DNA of 64,000 bases from Galactobacter sp052108535. Its GTDB lineage: Bacteria; Actinomycetota; Actinomycetes; Actinomycetales; Micrococcaceae. The DNA lies in the NCBI GenBank assembly GCA_052108535.1, contig JBQDZM010000012.1, positions 1 through 64,000 on the forward strand. The letters are read 5' to 3'. The notes under the pieces were generated by a model. It was not told the origin of the DNA. It searched no databases and saw nothing but the letters and a program-made list of their open reading frames with translations. Shown piece after piece: positions 58,868 through 64,000 of the stretch; within the stretch, counting starts at the first letter, position 1; each line of letters opens with the position of its first letter. Made by a program: the position numbers and the translations under genes.

Positions 58868-59692
58868 CTACTGCTCGTCGTGGGGGCCGTTCGCCGCCCC
58901 GAAGACGGGGGAGGGTAGTGGCCGCTTGGGCGTGACGCCGTCGCCCGAGGACACGTGCTTGATCCGCCGACCGAACCACGGCACCAGGTGTTCCCTGGCC
59001 CAGTGCAGATCATCCACGCGGGCCTGACGCCACGGCTTGACCACGGGCGGCGCCGGGAGTTCGCGGTCAAGGTCGTTGCTGACATTGAGGGATTCAAGGA
59101 CCAGCCGTGCAATCGTGTGGTGGCCCAGAGCGGAGAAGTGCAGGCGGTCCTCCGCCCACATGTCCGGGCGGTGCAGTTCACGCAGCGACCAGACATCCGC
59201 GACGACCGCCCCGTGACGGCGGGCCACGGTGCGGACGTTCTCGTTGAAGATCGCCACCCGCCCGCGCAGCAATTTCATGACCGGGGTGTCACCGATGTCC
59301 GGGCCGGCGAACAGCACCACGGTGGCTCCGGTGGCGGCCAGTCGCGACGCCATCCGGTCCAACTGCTCGGCAAGGGCGTCCGGGTCGCCGCCGCGCAGCA
59401 CGTCGTTGCCGCCAGCGCACAGCGTGACGAGGTCAGGGTTGAGAGCCACGGCAGGTTCGATCTGCTCGTCCTCGATCTGCTGGATCAGGCGCCCACGGAT
59501 CGCGAGGTTCGCGTACGCGAAGTCAGGGATCTGCCCGGCGAAGTGCTCCGCCACCCGGTCCGCCCAGCCGCGGAACCCTCCGGGGACGTTCTCGTCGGGA
59601 TCGCCGATGCCTTCCGTGAAGGAGTCGCCGATGCTGACCATTCGGCGCCAAGGGGGTGTCGCTGCGTTCTCGTTCTCATTCACGTGTCCCAT
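58868..59692 (-). CDS. SGNH/GDSL hydrolase family protein
   Basis: This 274-residue esterase-like protein has block I MVSIGDSFTEGIG (nucleophile Ser24), the block III-type CAGGNDVLRGG, and block V DRLHFSALGHH (Asp and His). No signal peptide is present, so it is probably cytoplasmic. The C-terminal 50 residues are basic and less conserved. The substrate is unknown. It overlaps nothing and converges with the unknown gene upstream in the window. Confidence 0.88.
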   Translation of the reverse strand: MGHVNENENAATPPWRRMVSIGDSFTEGIGDPDENVPGGFRGWADRVAEHFAGQIPDFAYANLAIRGRLIQQIEDEQIEPAVALNPDLVTLCAGGNDVLRGGDPDALAEQLDRMASRLAATGATVVLFAGPDIGDTPVMKLLRGRVAIFNENVRTVARRHGAVVADVWSLRELHRPDMWAEDRLHFSALGHHTIARLVLESLNVSNDLDRELPAPPVVKPWRQARVDDLHWAREHLVPWFGRRIKHVSSGDGVTPKRPLPSPVFGAANGPHDEQ

Positions 59693-59753
59693 GGTGCCAC
59701 CGAAGTTACTCTCTGGTCAGGAGCGCCGGGCAACGCAGCGCCATGATCATCCC

Positions 59754-60730
59754 TTAGCGTGCGTGGGAGAAATCCGTCGCCAGGATCTCGGAGTGCGGCA
59801 GGGCGTAGGACACGTGCCCGTCCCTTCCCTCCACGTCCTGGTTCACGATCAGCGCGTTCAGCACCGCCTCCTCCACGACCTCCACGGTGGCCCGGTAGAA
59901 CGCATCCATGCGTCCCCACGCCACGAAGTCGAGCGAATCGACGTGAGGCGAGTCCGGTGCGTCGGGCATGAGTGAGCGCAGCGAACCGGCGTTGGCCGNN
60001 NNNNNNNNNNNNNNNNNNNNNNNNNNNNNNNNNNNNNNNNNNNNNNNNNNNNNNNNNNNNNNNNNNNNNNNNNNNNNNNNNNNNNNNNNNNNNNNNNNCG
60101 CCGACCGCCGAAATTGGCCTGCACCAGGGCTCCGACGGTGAACTCCTGATCGCCGAGGGGAACCACGCGGGAGGAGGTGCCGGTTCCGCCCTTGAAGCCG
60201 TAGCAATTCATGCCGGTGCCGCCGCCCATGCTGCCCTCGGGCACCGGCCCGGACGTGGCAGCGTCCAAGGCCTCGACGGCATGCTCGGGCGTGACGTGTC
60301 CAGCGTTGATGCTGTTCAGGTAGCCGTCCCAGGTCTCGGCGACCACGGGTAGCATCCAGGCCGCGGAGACCTGCGGGTGATGCTGGTGGGTCCACCGATC
60401 CACCCCGGCGTGGACGGCGCCCACGGCATGGGAGTTGGTGATGGCGATGGGTGCGTTGAGTTGGCCGGACTCCTCGATCCAGGTGCGTCCGGTCATCTCG
60501 CCGTTGCCGTTGAGGCTGAAGGTCGCGGCAGCGCACGGCGTGCCGACACCGTCCTTGCCGCGGGGGAGGATGGCCGTCACACCGGTCACGGCGGACTTGT
60601 CCTCCGGGCGCAGCGTGACCATGCCGACCTCCACACCGGCCACGTCGGTGATGGCGTTGAGGGGGCCGGGGGTGCCGGGCAGCGGCAGGCCGAGGTCGCG
60701 TGCGCGTGGGGCGCGGGACTGCTTACTCAT
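59754..60730 (-). CDS. P1 family (DmpA-like, S58) peptidase, interrupted by a sequence gap
   Basis: The N-terminal part (60099-60730) shows NAITDVAGVEVGMVTL, ITNSHAVGAVHAGVDRW, GGGTGMNCYGFKGGTGTSSR and LVQANFGG. The C-terminal part (59754-59998) shows FVAWGRMDAFYRATVEVVEEAVLNALI. Both match N-terminal nucleophile aminopeptidases that self-cleave before a serine. That serine and its neighbourhood lie in the 100-N gap, so activity cannot be judged. The frames on the two sides differ as written because the gap length is nominal. The start is ATG 60730. Confidence 0.85.
59999..60098. other. Assembly gap of 100 N
   Basis: There are exactly 100 N, the usual placeholder for a scaffold join of unknown length. 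It falls in the P1 peptidase gene. The true missing length is probably not 100, because the reading frames do not match across it. Confidence 0.95.
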
Positions 60731-60834
60731 GTGACTGGCCCTTTCGTGGGGAGATCGCGGCGAGCCGATCCACTGTTCAAACACGATCGTAGATGGGCGC
60801 ATCGAACCACACACCACCCCGAAGGGTGACATGA

Positions 60835-61150
60835 AGCTTTCATGCGGAGGTCTTGCAACGACCGGTTGAGGCCGCTCAGGCCATGTCGGATCCGGCCGTC
60901 GCGGCCGCGCATCGGGACCTGGTCCAGCGCCAGGTTGGCCTCTACCAACAGAAGCTGGAGGTCGGGGTGGAGACCGGGACGCTACCGCCGGACATGGCCG
61001 TTGAGGACGTGACCCGCCACATCGTTGCGCTCGACGACGTCGACGACGTCGACGACGTCCACCCGCTATTCGATCTGGATTGCGGGGAGGGGCGAACGCA
61101 GACGCTGCGTGCATGGTTACATCGAGACCGCGCTGAGGGTGACCTTGGCG
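60835..61150 (+). pseudogene. Remnant of a TetR-family regulator C-terminus
   Basis: The frame reads EAAQAMSDPAVAAAHRDLVQ, QVGLYQQKLEVGVETGTLPP, VALDD and HPLFDLDCGEGRTQTLRAWL, which is the pattern of the ligand-binding half of TetR regulators. There is no DNA-binding domain; the frame is closed upstream by TGA at 60832. A GACGTCGAC-type 9-base tandem (61031-61057) expands the VALDD segment to DDVDDVDDV. It is a decayed fragment. The rest of 60731-60834 holds the peptidase upstream region and nothing else clear. Confidence 0.65.
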
Positions 61151-61153
61151 TGA

Positions 61154-61197
61154 AACATTCTTGGGGGCGGACGGGAGGCGTCGCCCCCAAGAATGTT
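61154..61197. terminator. Terminator between the TetR remnant and the small membrane gene
   Basis: There are perfect 16-base arms (AACATTCTTGGGGGCG) with a 12-base loop. It lies 19 bases past the stop of the minus-strand gene ending at 61217. Confidence 0.8.
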
Positions 61198-61216
61198 CGC
61201 GTTCAGGGCTGCTGCG

Positions 61217-61465
61217 TCATTTCTTGTTTTGTTCCCCGCGCTTCTTCTTCTCGCGGAGTAACTCGTAGCCGAATTCAACAACCAAAAAGAGCACCCCGAT
61301 TCCGAGAACGATGAAGAAGGTGATCACACCTTGACCGGGGCTCTCGAAGATGGCATCGGCAGCGCCGAACGCGATAGCGGTCGGAATGCCGATCACGATG
61401 ATTGCCGCGATGACGAGAAGCCATGCCAGCGTCTTCCTGGACAGGTCCTTGATGAAGTTCAACAT
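61217..61465 (-). CDS. Small two-helix membrane protein, possible immunity partner
   Basis: This 82-residue protein has two membrane helices (about 14-36, WLLVIAAIIVIGIPTAIAFG, and 48-66, VITFFIVLGIGVLFLVVEFG) and a highly basic tail (REKKKRGEQNKK). I do not recognise a family. It lies 18 bases downstream of the frameshifted secreted-protein gene and is probably co-transcribed. Base use is richer in A and T than the flanking housekeeping genes. By analogy with bacteriocin loci it could protect the producer, but this is inference. Confidence 0.7.
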   Translation of the reverse strand: MLNFIKDLSRKTLAWLLVIAAIIVIGIPTAIAFGAADAIFESPGQGVITFFIVLGIGVLFLVVEFGYELLREKKKRGEQNKK

Positions 61466-61483
61466 GATTTGACTCGGTCAGCC

Positions 61484-62139
61484 TCAGTGGATCAGTTCCT
61501 TGACCGCACACTTTGCGATCGGGAATGCGAAAAAGGTGATGAGACCGCCAGGTAGCAGTGCATTCGCTGCCTTCTTGATGATGAACTTGGCGATCTTGGG
61601 AGAAGACTTCTTGAGGAGATTGAAGGCAATTGATGAGGATTTCTTCCACTGCTTGCTCTTTAGTGCCTTCCGAACTTTGGGCTCCGCGAAGACCTTGATC
61701 AGCTCCTTGCCGGCGTTGACTCCCAAGCCTTTGGCGACACAGTTCCCGAAGCGACTCCAGCTCCACTTGTAGGTTGTGACCATCCCGGAAGGGGTAGTGC
61801 CTGGCTGTGGCACCGTTTGCAGACCAGTGAGTCCCGGGCTGGAACCGGTGTCGAGTGCTTCGGCTCTCTCCAGCTCGTCCAAGAGTTCGTCGAGATCGAC
61901 GGATTCGACAGTTCCATCTCCTGTCACCAGCGTGCCTGTTTCGTCGATTTCCTTCAGTTCAGCAGCGGTTCTTGCTATGAAGAGATCTTCTTCTTTGGTG
62001 AGGGGCGCGTCGAAATCGATAGTGTCAGAGTGCTGTTGGGTGTTCAGGACGGTCGTAGCGTTAGCTACTCCGCCCCCCAGAGCGCAGTCGTCAACACTGC
62101 GGTCGCGACAGTCGCTGACAGGAATCGTTTGATGTTCAT
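61484..62139 (-). pseudogene. Secreted protein, acidic pro-region and cationic two-Cys domain, frameshifted
   Basis: From ATG 62139 the frame gives a signal peptide (NIKRFLSATVATAVLTTALW) and then stops at 62065. Adding one base to the six-C run at 62073-62078 joins it to a frame that continues to 61484, about 218 residues in total. After the likely signal cleavage (GVANA) comes an acidic region (about 40-105) rich in Asp and Glu. A Lys-rich, hydrophobic domain follows, with one Cys near each end (RFGNCVAKGLG and PIAKCAVKELIH), KKSSPKIAKFIIKKAANALL and a GGLITFFAFP segment. No family is recognised. Confidence 0.68.
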
Positions 62140-62331
62140 TTATCGTCCTGAGTTCGGTGTGAGTGATGTAGGCCCTGCCTGAAAATCTGTGAATTCTACA
62201 TTCACTTGGATGACTGTAGAGGAGTGGAAGGAACGTAGCAACTGGATTTCGTAGGCTCTTTATTTGACGCGTACCGATCGGGATCCGGCTGCCTGTGGCC
62301 ACCACCCACCATGACGGCCAAAGGTGGCAGG

Positions 62332-63012
62332 ATGAACCACATGACTGAGACCTGGGAACCCTACGCCGTCGTCAACACGCCCGCCGGAGTCGACGCGGAC
62401 TCATCGCCACTGCTGGTCCTGTTGCACGGATTCGGTGCGAACGAGATGGACCTGCTGCCCGTGGCAGAGATGCTGCCGCAGGACTTTACCGTGGTCTCCG
62501 TGCGGGCGCCGTTGACCCAAGGGCCGGGGTACGCCTGGTTCCCGCTGGCCGTGGCCGAAGACTTCTCCTTGGACCAGGTCAAGGACGTGGTGGACACGCT
62601 CGTGGAACGGCTGGAACACCGCCGCCGCACACACACCAAGGTGGTGCTGATGGGCTTCTCCCAAGGGATGGCCGTGGCCACGTCCATCTATCGATGCCGG
62701 CCCGACCTCGTCGACGCCGTGGTGGGGTGTTCAGGTTTCGCGTTCGACCCCGCACTGGACCCGGAGCACAACTTCTTCCAGGACACCGACGAGGACGGAC
62801 TCGGAGACGTGCGCAAACCCATGTTCTGGGGCCGAGACCCCCAGGATCCCGTCATCGCTACCCCCATGGTGGAGTACACCAACGAGTGGGCGCGGGCCAA
62901 CACCAAACTCACCAAGGTCAATTACGAGGGGATCGGCCACGGCATCGGGGCTCAAGAGATCAGGCACATCGCCGAATTCCTGGACCACGAGGTGCTGGGC
63001 GTGCAGATCTGA
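62332..63012 (+). CDS. Alpha/beta-hydrolase, phospholipase/carboxylesterase family
   Basis: This is a 226-residue serine hydrolase with LLVLLHGFGANEMDLLP (oxyanion region), MGFSQGMAV (nucleophile Ser110), an Asp in the RDPQDPVI loop and His in YEGIGHGIG. It matches the carboxylesterase/acyl-protein thioesterase group that acts on short acyl esters. ATG 62332 follows AAAGG; ATG 62341 is an equally good biological choice. It is cytoplasmic. Confidence 0.87.
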   Translation: MNHMTETWEPYAVVNTPAGVDADSSPLLVLLHGFGANEMDLLPVAEMLPQDFTVVSVRAPLTQGPGYAWFPLAVAEDFSLDQVKDVVDTLVERLEHRRRTHTKVVLMGFSQGMAVATSIYRCRPDLVDAVVGCSGFAFDPALDPEHNFFQDTDEDGLGDVRKPMFWGRDPQDPVIATPMVEYTNEWARANTKLTKVNYEGIGHGIGAQEIRHIAEFLDHEVLGVQI

Positions 63013-63033
63013 CGGCCGTGCAGGCCGGGCGGG

Positions 63034-63273
63034 TCAGCCGTCCACGTCGACGCGCCAGGCGGCATCGCCCAGGCTGATCACGTCGCCGGCGTGAAGCTGA
63101 CGGCCGCGGCGGGTCTCTTCCTCACCGTTGACGCTCACCAGGCCTTCCGAGATCACGGTCTTGGCCTCCTGACCGTCCTCGACGGCGTTGACCAGCTTCA
63201 GCAGCTGGCCCAGGCGGATGCCGTCCTCGCTGAGGAGGACGGACTCGGGGGAAGTGGAATCGAAATCTGGCAT
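63034..63273 (-). CDS. S4-domain RNA-binding protein
   Basis: This 79-residue protein is a single S4 domain of the YaaA/YbcJ type: IRLGQLLKLVNAVEDGQEAKTVISEGLVSVNGEEETRRGRQLHAGDVISL. Such proteins bind structured RNA, probably ribosomal or in ribosome quality control. The start is ATG 63273. It converges with the hydrolase gene and is divergent from the transporter gene. Confidence 0.9.
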   Translation of the reverse strand: MPDFDSTSPESVLLSEDGIRLGQLLKLVNAVEDGQEAKTVISEGLVSVNGEEETRRGRQLHAGDVISLGDAAWRVDVDG

Positions 63274-63330
63274 GCGAAGTAGTGTAACGAGTCCGCGCCT
63301 GCAACGTCGCCGGGCGTAAGTTGAACCACG

Positions 63331-64000
63331 ATGTCTGACGCACCCTCACTTAAGCAGCCTGCTGCCCCACGCTCCATGTCCCTGCCGCTCGGCCTGCTGC
63401 TGGCGGTGGTCGCCGGATTGGCGATTCCCGTGCAGAGCCGGGCCAACGCCGAACTCGGCACCTCGATGGGAGACGGCCTTGCCGCCGCCCTCATCAGCTT
63501 CGGCAGTGGCCTGGTCCTGATTGGATTGATCGCCGTCCTGGTCCCCTCAGGCCGTAGGGCCATGAAGCGGGTCCCCGAGGCGGTGAGATCCAGGGCCTTC
63601 CCTAGCTGGTACATGCTGGCCGGCGTCTTCGGCGCCTACTTCGTCCTGGCGCAGGGGCTGGTGGCCGGGCTGCTCGGTGTCGCCGTGTTCACCATCGCCT
63701 ACGTCACCGGCCAGAGCCTGGGCTCGCTTTTGGTGGACGCCACCGGCTTCGGGCCAGGCGGGAAGCGCCCGATTACGGGGCTGAGGGTCATCGGCATCCT
63801 CCTCACCCTGGTGGCCGTGGTCTGGGCCGTCTCCCCGAAGGTCGGCGGCGCCCTCGCCGACCCGTGGGCCTTGCTGCTGCCCATGTTGCTGCCATTCACC
63901 GCCGGCATCCTCAACGGCTACCAGACCGCCATGAACGGCCGCCAAACCCACTACTACGGGACATTCATCCCCGCCACCGTCTTCAACTTCGTGGCAGGAA
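63331..64000 (+). CDS. DMT family transporter (DUF606/YdcZ-like), cut by window end
   Basis: The frame opens at ATG 63331 and is still open at the window edge (223 codons seen). It has at least seven hydrophobic segments, starting LPLGLLLAVVAGLAIPVQSR, with NAELGTSMGDGLAAALISFGSG and GLLGVAVFTIAYVTGQSLGS, the marks of the DUF606 branch of DMT proteins. Substrate is unknown. The C-terminal part is outside the window. Confidence 0.85.
   Translation, partial: MSDAPSLKQPAAPRSMSLPLGLLLAVVAGLAIPVQSRANAELGTSMGDGLAAALISFGSGLVLIGLIAVLVPSGRRAMKRVPEAVRSRAFPSWYMLAGVFGAYFVLAQGLVAGLLGVAVFTIAYVTGQSLGSLLVDATGFGPGGKRPITGLRVIGILLTLVAVVWAVSPKVGGALADPWALLLPMLLPFTAGILNGYQTAMNGRQTHYYGTFIPATVFNFVAG

Noticed and set aside
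59999..60098. Intein or insertion inside the peptidase gene
   Set aside because: The interruption consists only of N placeholders, so nothing can be said about an insert.
61217..61300. Continuation of the TetR remnant frame beyond 61150
   Set aside because: That frame runs through a perfect terminator hairpin and antisense to the small membrane gene, and the similarity has ended.

Overview
The window is a high-GC actinobacterial chromosome segment with dense, GC-ending codons and many GTG or TTG starts. The gene content and local orders fit the family Micrococcaceae: CTC-type bL25 then pth, sufS-sufU, the deoC/phosphosugar mutase/purine phosphorylase set, acyl-CoA carboxylase genes facing birA, a ligA with an extended zinc-finger/HhH linker, gatCAB, paired clpP genes beside a ClgR-like regulator, and metY-metX behind a SAM-IV riboswitch. 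I cannot fix the genus from this sequence alone. One 100-N scaffold gap (59999-60098) interrupts a peptidase gene.

Layout. 1-480: a degenerate TTCGCGA repeat cluster and the bL25 leader. 0.5-10.2 kb: housekeeping genes (bL25, pth, sufS, sufU, nhaA, VanZ-like, DUF2505, mfd). 10.2-12.0 kb: an accessory patch with a duplicated, diverged mfd 3' end, two copies of a nested-palindrome repeat and a RhuM-Fic gene between them. 12.2-19.5 kb: deoxynucleoside/purine salvage, an LpdA-type quinone reductase, a phosphoribosyltransferase and an MHS-type transporter. 19.8-30.8 kb: acyl-CoA carboxylase subunits (alpha, beta, epsilon), Maf, a dicarboxylate/glutamate symporter, a DUF885 protein, an SDR enzyme, BirA and a membrane protein. 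30.8-43.5 kb: a class III nucleotidyl cyclase, a lipoprotein between two repeat copies, ligA, an IMPase-like phosphatase, two small-protein families, a MazEF-like pair and gatCAB. 43.6-54 kb: accessory genes (WYL regulator with a frameshifted DinB gene, VapBC-like pair, acyl-CoA ligase, two phosphotransferases, ClgR, two ClpPs, Tpx, CPBP and VOC proteins). 54.1-57 kb: SAM-IV riboswitch, metY, metX. 57-64 kb: unknowns, an SGNH esterase, the gapped P1 peptidase, a TetR remnant, an AT-richer two-gene locus, a serine hydrolase, an S4 protein and a partial DMT transporter.

The most unusual content is repeats. A 10-base word ATGCCCGACG / CGTCGGGCAT occurs 14 times exactly, mostly as outward-to-inward inverted pairs. 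It forms terminators between genes and also lies in frame inside metX, the IMPase-like gene and a phosphotransferase gene. A second family of nested palindromes (core TGTCCAACGGCCGTTGGACA) has five copies; direct copies bracket the RhuM-Fic gene and the lipoprotein gene. A third 71-bp family has two copies. The best candidate for an undescribed system is the two-gene locus at 61217-62139: a secreted protein with an acidic pro-region and a lysine-rich, two-cysteine, hydrophobic C-terminal domain, next to a small two-helix membrane protein. A catalytically degenerate ClpP overlapping an intact ClpP is also notable.
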